Positions 8,223 to 17,150 of a stretch of DNA of 64,000 nt are shown one piece after another. The translations under genes were made by a program, and so were the position numbers. This stretch comes from Desulfovibrio sp. JY (GTDB lineage: Bacteria > Desulfobacterota > Desulfovibrionia > Desulfovibrionales > Desulfovibrionaceae). Numbering within the stretch: position 1 is the first letter of the stretch; each line of letters opens with the position of its first letter. The notes under the pieces were generated by a model, which worked only from the letters and a program-made list of their open reading frames with translations, ran no database searches and was not told the DNA's origin. The stretch lies in assembly GCA_021730285.1 (NCBI GenBank), contig CP082962.1, positions 4,225,501-4,289,500 of the forward strand, given 5' to 3'.

Positions 8223-8545
8223 AACGGCGGGGGGCGAGGATCACGCCGGCCCTGTAAGCCCCGCGCTCCTCACCTGCCAAGAGGGTATTGCAGCGCCAAT
8301 AAGGACCTGTGGCAACGAGCGGGGAAGACGAAAGCCTAACAGCCAACGAATTTTCGGATTGGTCGCGGAAGAGTCTGGCCGTATGGCGGCGTTTTTCAAA
8401 TGGCGAAAATCCGAAAACTACCGAATCGGTACTTGGCGCTTCGGGCGCGAATAGGAAACGGGCGGTTAGACTTCGTCAGTCAGCTTGACTTCGGGCCACA
8501 TAGGAAAGACTCTAAAGGTGACGGCATGTCATACGTCACCCATTC
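8223..8545 (+). other. Structured noncoding 3' end of the IS element; candidate bridge RNA region
   Basis: No convincing ORF occupies this stretch. It contains a 10-bp stem TTTTCGGATT (8351-8360) / AATCCGAAAA (8408-8417) enclosing about 47 bases, a palindrome TACCGAATCGGTA (8419-8431), and a 7-bp hairpin GGTGACG (8517-8523) / CGTCACC (8534-8540). IS110-family elements encode a bridge RNA in a noncoding end, on the 3' side in the IS1111 subgroup. The location and folding fit; the assignment is inference. Confidence 0.45.
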
Positions 8546-8576
8546 ATCTAGCTATAAAGTTTAGGAAAGGGAGAGC

Positions 8577-8617
8577 GCGAGAGGGGAGAACCCTTTTCAA
8601 AGGGTTTCCCCTCTCGC
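8577..8617 (-). terminator. Class B terminator hairpin after pgi
   Basis: A long stem (GCGAGAGGGG at 8577-8586 pairs with CCCCTCTCGC at 8608-8617, continuing through CCCTTT/AAAGGG) lies 15 bases past the pgi stop. The same element, with the same flanking TTTAGGAA sequence, occurs at 17003-17084 and 31719-31760. Confidence 0.75.
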
Positions 8618-8631
8618 ACCCTTCCCTCTCC

Positions 8632-10275
8632 TCAACTTCTTAACTGCTTGTAGTAATTAACAAGCGCATTCGTGGAGCAGTCGTGGGAGGCGACCGGGGC
8701 GTTGTTCTCGAGTTCCTTGAGGATGGTTCCGGCCAGCACCTTGCCCAGTTCCACGCCCATCTGGTCGTAGGAGTTGATGTCCCAGATGGTGCCCTGGGTG
8801 AAGATCTTGTGCTCGTAGAGCGCGATGAGCGTGCCGAGGGTCTTGGGATCGAGGGTCTTGTAGAGAAACGAGTTGGTCGGCCGGTTGCCGGAGAAGGACT
8901 TGGCCCGGGAGAGCAGTTCGAGGCGGGCGGCGTCGTAACCTTTGCCGGCCAACTCCGCCTTGGCTTCCTCCTCGGTCTTGCCGCGCATGAGCGCCTCGGT
9001 CTGGGCGAAGAAGTTCGACAGCAGCATGTCCTGGTGCCGGCCGAGCGGATTGTGGCTTATGGCGGCGGCCAGGAAATCGCAGGGAATAAGCTTCGTGCCC
9101 TGGTGGATGAGCTGGTAAAAGGCGTGCTGGCCGTTGGTGCCGGGCTCGCCCCAGATGATCGGGCCGGTGGAGTACGGCACGTAGCGGCCGTCGGTGGCCA
9201 CGGACTTGCCGTCGCTTTCCATGTCGCCCTGCTGAAAATAGGCGGCAAATCGCGTCAGGTACTGGTCATAGGGCAGGATGGCCTGGGTCTGGGCGCCAAA
9301 GAAGTTGTTGTACCAGATCCCGACGAGCCCCATGACGACCGGAATGTTTTTTTCGAGCGGCGTGTTGCGGAAATGCTCGTCCGCGACGAACGCCCCTTCC
9401 AGCATGGCTTCGTAGTTGTCGAACCCGACAGCCAGAGCGATGGACAGGCCGATGGCCGACCACAGCGAATAGCGCCCGCCGACCCAGTCCCAGAAAGCGA
9501 ACATGTTGGCCGTGTCGATGCCGAATTTGGCCACGGCCCCGGCATTGGTGGAAAGGGCCACGAAGTGCTTGGCCACGGCCGCCTCGTCCCCCGCTGTCGC
9601 CAGGAACCAGTCCCGGGCCGTGTGGGCGTTGGCCATGGTTTCGAGGGTGGTGAAGGTCTTGGAGGCGATGATGAACAGCGTGGTCTCGGGCGAGACGCGC
9701 TTGAAGGTCTCGGCCAGATGCGTGCCGTCCACGTTGGACACGAAATGGGCGGTGATGCCGGGCACGGCGTAATGGGCCAGGGCCAGCATCGCCATCTGCG
9801 GCCCCAGGTCCGAGCCGCCGATGCCGATATTGACCACGTCGGTGATCTTTTTCCCGGTGTAGCCCGTCCAGGCCCCGGAGTGCACCTTGGCGCAGAAATC
9901 GCGCATCTGACCGAGGACCCGGTTCACCTCGGGCATGACGTCCGCGCCGTCGACCAGGATCGGCCGATTGGCCCGGTTGCGCAGGGCCACGTGCAGCACG
10001 GCCCGGTCCTCGGTGCGGTTGATCTTCTCCCCGGAAAACATGGCGTCGCGCCGTGCCTCGACCCCGGCCTGCCGGGCCAGGTCGAAAAGCAGGGCCATGG
10101 TTTCCGCCGTGATCCTGTTTTTGGAATAGTCGAACAGGATATCCCCCAGACGCAACGAAAACCTGGCGAACCGGTCGGGATCGGCGGCAAAGAGGTCCCG
10201 CATGTGCAGGTCCTTGACCGTGGCGTGGTGTCTGACCAGGGCCGCATGGGCGGGCAATTCGGTCATAAGCGGCAT
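8632..10275 (-). CDS. pgi: Glucose-6-phosphate isomerase
   Basis: Interconverts glucose-6-phosphate and fructose-6-phosphate. The 547-residue length matches bacterial Pgi. Family signatures are visible: [12 protein letters not shown] near residue 155, [10 protein letters not shown] near 210, and a C-terminal signature in the region [13 protein letters not shown]. The ATG is preceded by AAGGAG on the minus strand (complement of 10284-10289). The H+-ATPase gene ends 30 bases upstream of the start, so the two are probably co-transcribed. With glgA/glgB further along, it fits storage and use of glycogen. Confidence 0.95.
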   Translation of the reverse strand: MPLMTELPAHAALVRHHATVKDLHMRDLFAADPDRFARFSLRLGDILFDYSKNRITAETMALLFDLARQAGVEARRDAMFSGEKINRTEDRAVLHVALRNRANRPILVDGADVMPEVNRVLGQMRDFCAKVHSGAWTGYTGKKITDVVNIGIGGSDLGPQMAMLALAHYAVPGITAHFVSNVDGTHLAETFKRVSPETTLFIIASKTFTTLETMANAHTARDWFLATAGDEAAVAKHFVALSTNAGAVAKFGIDTANMFAFWDWVGGRYSLWSAIGLSIALAVGFDNYEAMLEGAFVADEHFRNTPLEKNIPVVMGLVGIWYNNFFGAQTQAILPYDQYLTRFAAYFQQGDMESDGKSVATDGRYVPYSTGPIIWGEPGTNGQHAFYQLIHQGTKLIPCDFLAAAISHNPLGRHQDMLLSNFFAQTEALMRGKTEEEAKAELAGKGYDAARLELLSRAKSFSGNRPTNSFLYKTLDPKTLGTLIALYEHKIFTQGTIWDINSYDQMGVELGKVLAGTILKELENNAPVASHDCSTNALVNYYKQLRS

Positions 10276-10305
10276 GGCGAAAGCTCCTTGGGACGAATAC
10301 GTCGG

Positions 10306-12810
10306 TTAACGGGACGCCATCCTGGCCGCATGCGGATGCAGCAGCCGGTTGACGCGCCCCAGAAAACGCTTGTGATGCGGTCGCTCCAGAGCCAGATGCT
10401 CGTACACCACGAGTTTGGCCCAATCCTCGATGAAAAGCCAGATGATGCAGTATCCCCAGATGAGGCCCACGTACTGCCAGGGCACGGCGGCCACGAACCA
10501 GCCGAGGCCCACGCAGGCCGTGGCCAACGCCTTGGTGGCCACGGCCGACCAGATCATGGCCGGCGCGGGATAGGGCGCGGCCCAGAAAGGCTTTCGCGTG
10601 CGGGCGACGAAAAGCGTCAGGTGCCCGGCCACGGCGAGCTTTAAAAAGACGAAGGACTGTATCTGGGCCAGGTCGAGTTTGAGGTAGGTCTTGGCCAGGA
10701 TGAGCAGACCGAAGGTCTCGATGACGCCGATGGTGCCGAGCACCGTGGAAAGCGTCAGCACCCGGCGCATGTCCCAGCGCACCGGATTGGGGTCGAGATA
10801 GGTGTTGTCGTAGGCGATGGTCATGATCGGCACGTCGTTTAAAAGCGCCAGCAGGATGATCATGACCGCGGTGATGGGATAGAAGTTGTAGACCAGGATG
10901 GCCAGCACCACGAAGAACATGATGCGGATGGTCTCGGTGATGCGGTAGATGGCGTAGGAATTCATGCGCTCGAAGATGCGGCGGGCGTATTCCACGGCCG
11001 AGACGATGACGGAAAGCCCTGGGGCGGTCAGCACCAGGTCGGCGGCGGCCCGGGCTGCGTCGGTGGCCCCGGACACGGCGATGCCGACGTCGGCCTGCTT
11101 GAGGGCCGGGGCGTCGTTGACGCCGTCGCCGGTCATGCCGACCAGATGCCCCCGGTCCTGCAAGGCGCGCACGATGCCGTACTTGTGCTCGGGAAAGACC
11201 TGGGCAAAGCCGTCGGCCTCTTCGATGCGCCGTTCGACATCGCCCGGCAGGCGCGAGACGTCGGCATCGGCGGCGAAGAATTCCCCGGCCGAAACCATGT
11301 GGACGCCAAGGCCGAGCTGACGGGAAATTTCCCGGCCGATGGCCGTGTTGTCGCCGGTGACCATCTTGACGGCGATGCCGTGCTCCTTGGCCTTGGCGAT
11401 GGTGGTCGCCGAATCCTCGCGCGGCGGATCGGACAGCGGCAGGATGCCGGAAAAGGCCCAGGCCCCCTCCCCGTCCTTGCGGGCGACGCCCAGGGTCCGC
11501 GAACCCTTGGCGGCAAGGGCCTCTATGGCGGCGTCGGCCTTGGCCGCGTCCTCCTTGGACAGGGCGCAAAGCCCCATGATCACCTGGGGCGCGCCCTTGG
11601 TCACGGTGAACGTCGCGCCCGAGGCGTCGGCAACGGTGGCCTCGGTGCGCTTGCCGACCGGATCGAAGGGTGTAAACGCCGTCTGCTTGTAGGGCTCAAG
11701 CGACTTGGGATCGGCCAGGGAGCCGATGATGGCCAGGTCGATGACGTCGTTGTCCTCGGCCTTGGAAGCCAGCGCGCCGGTCAGGATCAGGTCGTCCGGG
11801 TCCTTGGCGGCGAACACCAGCGGCTCGCCGAGGGTCAGCTTGTTCTGGGTGAGCGTCCCGGTCTTGTCCGAACACAGGATGTCCATGCCGGCCATTTCCT
11901 CAATGGCCTCCAGGCGCGAGACAATGGCCTTGAGCCGGGAAAGCGCCAGCGCGCCCACAGCCATGGTCACGGAGAGCACCGCCGGCATGGCCACCGGGAT
12001 GGCGGCCACGGTCAAGATGAGCGCGAACTGGACCAGATCCAGGACCTTCTCGCCCCGGTCCAGGCCGACCAGAATAAGGACCGCGACCAGGGCCAGGGTC
12101 AGGTAGATCAGATAGTCGCCGATGGTCATGACGGCTTTCTGGAAATGGGACACCGAACCGGCGCTGGAGACGAGCTTGGCCGTCTTGCCGAAAAAGGTGT
12201 TGGCCCCGGTGCCCGTAACCACGGCCGTCATCTCGCCCTGCTTGGCCACGGACCCGGAATAGACCGTATCCCCCACCTTCTTGGTCACGGGCAGGGATTC
12301 GCCGGTCAGGGCCGCTTGGTCGACGCTCAAATAGTCGCCGGCCAGGCAGCAGGCGTCGGCCGGCACCACGTCGCCCAGGCGCAGGCGGATGACGTCGCCC
12401 GGCACGAGCGTGTCGGCCGCGATCTGGACGAGCTTGCCGTCGCGGTAGGCCCGGGCCATAAGCGCCAGCTGATTTTTCAGCGCCGCCAGGGCATTGGCCG
12501 CCTTGTGCTCCTCGAAAAAGCCGATGGCCGCGTTGAAGATGAGCAGCACCAAAATGATGGTCAGGTCGGCCCAGTGTTTGACCACGGCCGAAAGCACGGC
12601 CGCCGCCTCGATCATCCAGGGGATGGGGCCCCAGAAATAGCCGAACAGGCGCAAAAGCGGGTTGACCTTTTTTTCCGGCAGGGCGTTGGGGCCGAACTTG
12701 GCCAGCCGTTTGGACGCCTCGTCGGCGCTCAGGCCGGCCGGAGTGGTTTCCACTTCCTTGAGGATGTCGTCGACGCTTTTTTTCGGGGACGCGGCAGCGG
12801 TATCGGCCAT
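10306..12810 (-). CDS. Plasma-membrane-type proton-exporting P-type ATPase
   Basis: A type IIIA P-type ATPase of 834 residues, related to fungal/plant Pma1 and to archaeal and bacterial homologues. It shows the actuator TGES motif, the phosphorylated Asp315 in DKTGTLTQNK, the nucleotide-binding KGAPQ region and the hinge GDGVNDAPALKQADVG, with helices M1-M4 before and M5-M10 after. The start at 12810 is chosen over one 20 codons upstream because AGGAGG lies just ahead of it on the minus strand. The C-terminus is short, without a long plant-like autoinhibitory tail. It would pump H+ out at the expense of ATP, for pH homeostasis. Confidence 0.9.
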   Translation of the reverse strand: MADTAAASPKKSVDDILKEVETTPAGLSADEASKRLAKFGPNALPEKKVNPLLRLFGYFWGPIPWMIEAAAVLSAVVKHWADLTIILVLLIFNAAIGFFEEHKAANALAALKNQLALMARAYRDGKLVQIAADTLVPGDVIRLRLGDVVPADACCLAGDYLSVDQAALTGESLPVTKKVGDTVYSGSVAKQGEMTAVVTGTGANTFFGKTAKLVSSAGSVSHFQKAVMTIGDYLIYLTLALVAVLILVGLDRGEKVLDLVQFALILTVAAIPVAMPAVLSVTMAVGALALSRLKAIVSRLEAIEEMAGMDILCSDKTGTLTQNKLTLGEPLVFAAKDPDDLILTGALASKAEDNDVIDLAIIGSLADPKSLEPYKQTAFTPFDPVGKRTEATVADASGATFTVTKGAPQVIMGLCALSKEDAAKADAAIEALAAKGSRTLGVARKDGEGAWAFSGILPLSDPPREDSATTIAKAKEHGIAVKMVTGDNTAIGREISRQLGLGVHMVSAGEFFAADADVSRLPGDVERRIEEADGFAQVFPEHKYGIVRALQDRGHLVGMTGDGVNDAPALKQADVGIAVSGATDAARAAADLVLTAPGLSVIVSAVEYARRIFERMNSYAIYRITETIRIMFFVVLAILVYNFYPITAVMIILLALLNDVPIMTIAYDNTYLDPNPVRWDMRRVLTLSTVLGTIGVIETFGLLILAKTYLKLDLAQIQSFVFLKLAVAGHLTLFVARTRKPFWAAPYPAPAMIWSAVATKALATACVGLGWFVAAVPWQYVGLIWGYCIIWLFIEDWAKLVVYEHLALERPHHKRFLGRVNRLLHPHAARMASR

Positions 12811-12856
12811 GGAGGACCTCCTGAGGCGAAGTGACGGGGGAATAACGCGACGGTAC

Positions 12857-12874
12857 CGATGCGCTAGCACATCG
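12857..12874. promoter_or_regulatory. Operator-like palindrome upstream of the H+-ATPase gene
   Basis: CGATGCGCTAGCACATCG is an 18-bp palindrome with a single mismatched pair, located 47 bases upstream of the ATPase start on the minus strand. It could be a repressor or activator site. Nothing identifies the protein. Confidence 0.3.
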
Positions 12875-12927
12875 GCGGGGAAAATGCACGACTTCGCGCG
12901 CGTTTTGTCGGGATCGCAATGGTATTG

Positions 12928-14697
12928 TTACGCGTCCGGCGCGGGAGCGGCCAATTGCAGCACCGCTTTGGCGTAGCCCTGGCGCAGGGCTTCCATATAG
13001 GCGGCGTCCACGGGACCTTTCCAAGTGGTGATTTCGGAAAACCGCTTGGGAATGTGCGTGTTGATCGGATCGTAGCCGGTTTCCATCTTGCGCCGCCAAC
13101 GTTCGCACCTGGCATGTTCGCTGGCCGCATCGATGTTGGCGGCCAGCTCCCCATGGCCCAGACAGGAAAGCACTTCGGCCACGACCTCGGGCTTGTAGAC
13201 TTCCCGGGCAAACAGGCAGGCCACAAGACAGGTAAGCAGCACGCGTTCGCGTTCGTCGTCCACAAGGAATTTGACCACCGCGTCCACGTCCTTTTCCTTG
13301 TGCTTCTGGTCGTAGGAATAGGCCCCGGTATCGAGGTGGGAGTGGCGGAAGGCCACGGTCTGGGAAGCGAAGTAGGTCTCGCCCGTGGCATAACCGGCCA
13401 TCTCCTGGCCCAGCACGCAGGCGAAGTCCTCGCCGCCGTACTGGGAAGCCGCGACCAGCGCCCCCTGGCCAAGGGCGGCGTAGAAATCGTTGGCCTTGTG
13501 CCCGAGCAGCCACATGGCCCGCTTGAAGGCGTCCGCGTCGCCGAACGTAAGCCTGACCTCGGTTTCCTTTTCGGTAATAAGTCCCTTGGTCGTGGCCTCC
13601 ACGGCCCAGGCCAGGGCCACGCCGGCCGAGATGATGTCCAGGCCCTGCCGGTCGGCCACGTCGTTTATGGCCAGCACCTCGGTCGGGTCGGTGACGCCGA
13701 GCATGGGGCCGGCGGCGAAATTGGGCTCATGGTCGTAGGCCACCTGATGGATGGCGAAACGGTGGGAGGCGGAAAACATCTCCCGCACCATGCCCACATG
13801 GATGCAGCCCACCGGGCAGCCGGAACAGGCGGCGTTGTGCATGAGGAGCTTTTCGGCAAAGGCCTCGCCCGAGATTTTATCCGCCTCGGGGTCGCTTGTC
13901 GCGGCCAGGTTGCGCCAGGGCAGGGACTTGAGTTCGTTTAAGGGCAGCACGTTGGCCGGGGTGCCGAGGTTGTGGTACTTTTCCATCATCCCCGAGGCCG
14001 TGACCTTCTCGTGGATGTCCTTGAAAAGCTTGGGATAGCTTTTGTCCTCGGGCAGCGGCAGGTCGCCGTCGCCCATGACCACCACGGCCTTGCAGTTCTT
14101 GGCGCCCATGACCGCCCCGGCCCCCAACCGGCCGAAATGGCGGTAGGTGTCGACGTTGATGCAGGCGTAGGCGCTGCCGTTTTCCCCGGCCGGACCGATA
14201 CGCATGATGGAGCGGTGGCCGGAGGCGCCGGCAGCGATCTTGCGCAGGAGCTTGCCCGTTGTAAAGACGTCGGCCCCGCGCAGGAAATGGACGTCGATCA
14301 GTTCGATGCGCCGCGAGCCGACCACCAGCACCGACAGGCGCGGCGCCCGGCCCGTCACGACCAGCGCGTCGAGGCCGGCGAATCGCAGGGCCAGGGCCGA
14401 GCGACCGCCGGCGTGGGACTCGGCGTAATTGTTATTGTAGGGCGATTTGAAGCCGCAAACGGTCTTGCTCATGAGCGGAAAATAGCCTGTTGCCGGGCCG
14501 ATGGCGAAAATGAGCGGCTGGCGCGGGTCGAACGGGGCCTCCCCGGGCAGGCCGTATTTGGAATAGAGCAGCGCCGCCAGCCCCGAACCGCCGATCCACG
14601 AGCCGCGCCCGGGCACCATGACCAGATCGCCCCGCCCCTGGGACAGGTCGTAGACGAGTACGCGGAAGAGGTCCTTGTCGTTGTCATTTGGCGACAT
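12928..14697 (-). CDS. Tungsten-containing aldehyde:ferredoxin oxidoreductase
   Basis: A 589-residue AOR-family enzyme that oxidises aldehydes to acids (or reduces acids) with ferredoxin, using a bis-pterin tungsten cofactor. N-terminal pterin-binding domain: GRGSWIGGSGLAALL near residue 27 and the GPATGYFP and MRIGPAGENG motifs. The [4Fe-4S] site is CSGCPVGCIHVG near residue 290, with a further Cys pair near 505-509. The start at 14697 (MSPND) is chosen; a longer frame upstream lies inside the ferredoxin gene. It overlaps that gene by 14 bases, indicating coupled translation. The precise aldehyde substrate is not evident. Confidence 0.9.
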   Translation of the reverse strand: MSPNDNDKDLFRVLVYDLSQGRGDLVMVPGRGSWIGGSGLAALLYSKYGLPGEAPFDPRQPLIFAIGPATGYFPLMSKTVCGFKSPYNNNYAESHAGGRSALALRFAGLDALVVTGRAPRLSVLVVGSRRIELIDVHFLRGADVFTTGKLLRKIAAGASGHRSIMRIGPAGENGSAYACINVDTYRHFGRLGAGAVMGAKNCKAVVVMGDGDLPLPEDKSYPKLFKDIHEKVTASGMMEKYHNLGTPANVLPLNELKSLPWRNLAATSDPEADKISGEAFAEKLLMHNAACSGCPVGCIHVGMVREMFSASHRFAIHQVAYDHEPNFAAGPMLGVTDPTEVLAINDVADRQGLDIISAGVALAWAVEATTKGLITEKETEVRLTFGDADAFKRAMWLLGHKANDFYAALGQGALVAASQYGGEDFACVLGQEMAGYATGETYFASQTVAFRHSHLDTGAYSYDQKHKEKDVDAVVKFLVDDERERVLLTCLVACLFAREVYKPEVVAEVLSCLGHGELAANIDAASEHARCERWRRKMETGYDPINTHIPKRFSEITTWKGPVDAAYMEALRQGYAKAVLQLAAPAPDA

Positions 14698-15130
14698 CGC
14701 AGCTCTCCATACAGGGCGCGGCGGACGCCTCGGCGTCGACGAGCTCCAGGCAGCCATGGGGACAGTACGGGATGCACTGGCCGCAGTGGATGCACACGCT
14801 GGGGTTGCCGGCGGCGTCGATATTAATGGCATCGACCGGGCAGGCCTTGGCGCACTCGCCGCAGCGGATGCACAGATTTTTTTTGAGCAGCACCCCGCCG
14901 CCGGATTTGCGCTGGACCATGGCTCCGGTGGGACAGGCGGCGGCGCAAGGGGCGGGATCGCAGGCCAGGCACAGGATGGCCTGGAAGCCGCTGGACACGC
15001 CGCCCGTGGAACGGATGCGGATGCCGGCGGTGTTCCAGGACAGGTTCTTGTAGACCAAGCGGGCGCAGGCCAGCGAACAGGAATGGCAACCGATACAGCG
15101 TTCCATGCGCACGGCGCGATGGATCTTCAT
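14684..15130 (-). CDS. Polyferredoxin electron-transfer subunit for AOR
   Basis: A 148-residue 4Fe-4S protein of the DmsB/HycB type. Cysteine clusters are visible in order: CIGCHSCSLAC, CLACDPAPCAAAC with CP, CIRCGECAKACP, and CIHCGQCIPYCP, consistent with four [4Fe-4S] centres. It should carry electrons between the aldehyde oxidoreductase and the cellular ferredoxin pool. The start at 15130 has GGAG 7 bases upstream on the minus strand; ATG 15163 (11 codons longer) is the alternative. It precedes and overlaps the AOR catalytic gene. Confidence 0.85.
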   Translation of the reverse strand: MKIHRAVRMERCIGCHSCSLACARLVYKNLSWNTAGIRIRSTGGVSSGFQAILCLACDPAPCAAACPTGAMVQRKSGGGVLLKKNLCIRCGECAKACPVDAINIDAAGNPSVCIHCGQCIPYCPHGCLELVDAEASAAPCMESCDVAK

Positions 15131-15269
15131 GTGAAACTCCGGCCCGTTGGCCAAAAAAGGCATAGTAGTTCCGAGGGATTCCAGATAGCCATAGTGGCAA
15201 ACCCGTCAAAACAGGTCAACAGTCGCGGCGTGACGGTTTGAATTTTTACAGAGGCCCCGGAAGGATTTC

Positions 15270-15298
15270 TTGACCAGCCGCCCGATTGCGCCTATAGA
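15270..15298 (+). promoter_or_regulatory. Sigma-70 promoter of tRNA-Ala
   Basis: TTGACC at 15270-15275 and TATAGA at 15293-15298 are separated by exactly 17 bases and lie 13 bases before the mature tRNA 5' end. Confidence 0.8.
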
Positions 15299-15311
15299 CC
15301 TTTTTCCCAAT

Positions 15312-15387
15312 GGGGGCGTAGCTCATCTGGGAGAGCGACGCGTTCGCAACGCGTAGGTAGTGGGTTCAAGTCCCATCGCCTCCACCA
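15312..15387 (+). tRNA. tRNA-Ala (anticodon CGC)
   Basis: A 76-nt cloverleaf: acceptor stem GGGGGCG / CGCCTCC with a G-T pair, D arm GTAGCTCATCTGGGAGAGC, anticodon stem ACGCG/CGCGT around the loop TTCGCAA (anticodon CGC, read as alanine GCG), and a T arm with GTTCAAG. The CCA end is encoded (15385-15387). Confidence 0.95.
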
Positions 15388-15390
15388 AAA

Positions 15391-15435
15391 GAAAATGAGG
15401 GCCTTGCGGCTAACGTCGCAGGGCCCATTTTCTTT
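15391..15435 (+). terminator. Terminator after tRNA-Ala
   Basis: GAAAATG-AGGGCC at the left pairs with GGGCCC-ATTTTC at the right around a GC-rich inner stem (TTGCG/CGCAG region), ending in TTT. It begins four bases after the CCA. Confidence 0.75.
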
Positions 15436-15513
15436 GCCCATTCCTCCAACCATTGCCCCCCACCCGAAATTGTTGCATATTACCATGAACTCCGACACCC
15501 ATGGGAGGTCGCC

Positions 15514-16461
15514 TTGCCCCCATCCGCCCGAGAGCTCCTGGCCAGGCTGGCTCCGGATTTCCCCGCCCGCCACGTCGGCGAAATCTATACCGACACCACC
15601 GAATTCATGAGCATCAGCGCCGGCGACGTGATCAAGCTCGGCGAACGCCATTTCCTGGTCCTGCGCGACGAGGCCGAACGCCGCTTCGGCCTGGAAGACC
15701 CCAAATTCTGGGTCAAGCGCTGCCGCAACCTGGAAACCGGCGGCCGCAATCTGCTCAAGCTCGTGTTCCACGAAAGCTTTCCCATGACCATCGGCTCCAT
15801 GGTCGTCACCTGCACCAGAAGCCCCCGCAAGGAATCGCGCATACTCGACCTCGTGCGCGGCGATCCCCGCTTCATGCAGGGCGAAACGGTCCTGGACACG
15901 GCCGGCAACCCGGTGCGCATCCTGGAGGTCGTGGCCGGCAAACGCCTGGACGAAAAGATCGAAGCCCTGGAAATGCCCCACCAGGACTATTTCCACACCC
16001 TCTTCCCCGACGTGCTGGCCCGGTTCATCGAGGCCTGCGAGGCCATAGCCTGGCTCCACGAGCGCAACGAAAAACACGGCGACGTGCGCCGCGACCACCT
16101 CTACGTCAGCTACGACACGGGCCGCTATGTCTGGATCGACTTCGACTACACCTTCGATTTCCAGGAAAGCCCTTTCGGCCTGGACCTGTTCGGCCTCGGC
16201 AACATCATCCAGTTCCTGGTGGGCATGGGCCAGCACACCACCCAGTCCATCACCCCGGCCCAGCGCGAACTGATCGAACCCGAGGACTGCTCCATCATGT
16301 TCGCCAACCGCATCGTGAACCTCAAAAAACTCTTTCCGTACATACCGGATGCGCTCAATAACGTGCTGCTGCGGTTTTCGCTCGGAGCGAACGTCTTTTA
16401 CGACGCGACCAGGGACCTCATCCGCGACCTGACCAAGGCGCACGACGCCCTCGACGCGTAA
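15514..16461 (+). CDS. Protein-kinase-like protein next to a universal stress protein
   Basis: A 315-residue protein with a kinase-fold signature: a catalytic-loop-like HGDVRRDH at residues 188-195 and a DFG-like IDFDY at 208-212. The N-lobe contains a plausible phosphate-loop/lysine region (LGERHFLVLRDE, VKRC). It resembles the WaaP/RIO-like small-molecule or protein kinases more than classical Hanks kinases, and the substrate is unknown. The TTG start is supported by GGGAGG at 15503-15508, and no in-frame ATG fits. The UspA gene starts 51 bases downstream, so the two probably act together. Confidence 0.65.
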   Translation: MPPSARELLARLAPDFPARHVGEIYTDTTEFMSISAGDVIKLGERHFLVLRDEAERRFGLEDPKFWVKRCRNLETGGRNLLKLVFHESFPMTIGSMVVTCTRSPRKESRILDLVRGDPRFMQGETVLDTAGNPVRILEVVAGKRLDEKIEALEMPHQDYFHTLFPDVLARFIEACEAIAWLHERNEKHGDVRRDHLYVSYDTGRYVWIDFDYTFDFQESPFGLDLFGLGNIIQFLVGMGQHTTQSITPAQRELIEPEDCSIMFANRIVNLKKLFPYIPDALNNVLLRFSLGANVFYDATRDLIRDLTKAHDALDA

Positions 16462-16512
16462 GTCCAACTCCACCCCGCCAAGATACGGCCGGAAACACCT
16501 CCCGGAGGCACC

Positions 16513-17001
16513 ATGCGCGACACGAAAATCCTGATCGCCTTCGACGGCTCGGACAATTCGCTCCGGGCCGTTTCCTACACCGCCGCCATGATCGGCGGCG
16601 GCCAGAAACGTCTGGTCACCGTGGCCGCCATCGAACGGCCGCCGGACCGCGACCTGTTCCCGGACGACCTTTCCTGGAAGGCGGAATGCGCCCGCCGTGT
16701 GGACGCCATGCGCGCCTCGCTGCTCGACGCCAAGGCCATGCTGGTGGCGGTCGGTATCCCCGACGACTGGGTGGAGACGCGATTCGTGGAAAGCTGCCGC
16801 TCGCCGCTGCGGGAGTCCATGGAATGCAGCATCGGCACGAGCATCGCCCTCGAAATCCTGCGCCTGGCCGAGGAAGGCGGCTTCGGTACGGTGGTGGTCG
16901 GCCGGCGCGGCGTGTCCAAACAGGAAGAATTCCTCTTCGGCTCCGTTTCGACCAAGATCATCCACGCGGCCAAAGGCCTGGCCGTGTGGGTGGTAGCTTA
17001 A
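16513..17001 (+). CDS. UspA-type universal stress protein
   Basis: A 162-residue Usp domain protein. The ATP-binding signature G-2X-G-9X-G(S/T) is intact (GRRG...GS, residues about 134-148), and the N-terminal ILIAFDGSDNS strand/loop is typical, so it belongs to the nucleotide-binding UspA branch. SD GGAGG lies 6 bases before the ATG. The upstream kinase-like gene could phosphorylate or be regulated by it (inference). A class B hairpin follows the stop. Confidence 0.9.
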   Translation: MRDTKILIAFDGSDNSLRAVSYTAAMIGGGQKRLVTVAAIERPPDRDLFPDDLSWKAECARRVDAMRASLLDAKAMLVAVGIPDDWVETRFVESCRSPLRESMECSIGTSIALEILRLAEEGGFGTVVVGRRGVSKQEEFLFGSVSTKIIHAAKGLAVWVVA

Positions 17002-17002
17002 G

Positions 17003-17084
17003 CTTAGGAAAAGGGAAGAAGATGCGAGAGGGGAAACCCTTTCAAGAAAGGGTTCTCCCCTCTCGCGCTCTCCCCTTCCTAAAG
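17003..17084 (+). terminator. Class B terminator hairpin after the stress protein
   Basis: The core stem is GCGAGAGGGGAAACCCTTT (17024-17042) with its complement at 17047-17066, and an outer pairing TTAGGAA / TTCCTAA flanks it. It begins right after the UspA stop and faces the class A hairpin of pdxA. Confidence 0.75.
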
Positions 17085-17150
17085 TTTATAATGATACGAA
17101 TGGCTGACGAATAACGCACCGTCACCGTGAAAAGTTTTTGGTGAGGGGGT

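Larger units (their letters stand above)
7058..8555 (+). mobile_element. IS110-family insertion element (approximate ends)
   Basis: The element holds one frameshifted IS110-type transposase (7139-8222), a short 5' leader and a roughly 330-base structured 3' noncoding region. The outer limits are estimates: to the left the class A hairpin and its usual C-rich tail end near 7057, and to the right a class B hairpin with its usual AAAGTTTAGGAA lead-in starts near 8556. Elements of this family have no classical terminal inverted repeats and leave little or no target duplication, so the exact ends cannot be fixed by eye. A long noncoding 3' end suggests the IS1111-like subgroup. Confidence 0.7.

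Noticed and set aside
14698-14832. An N-terminal extension of the aldehyde oxidoreductase by 45 codons
   Set aside because: The extension lies entirely inside the ferredoxin gene and encodes low-complexity sequence; the family start matches MSPND at 14697.
15312-15435. tRNA-Ala as an integration site for a genomic island
   Set aside because: No integrase, no repeated tRNA 3' end within the window, and the genes downstream show ordinary composition.
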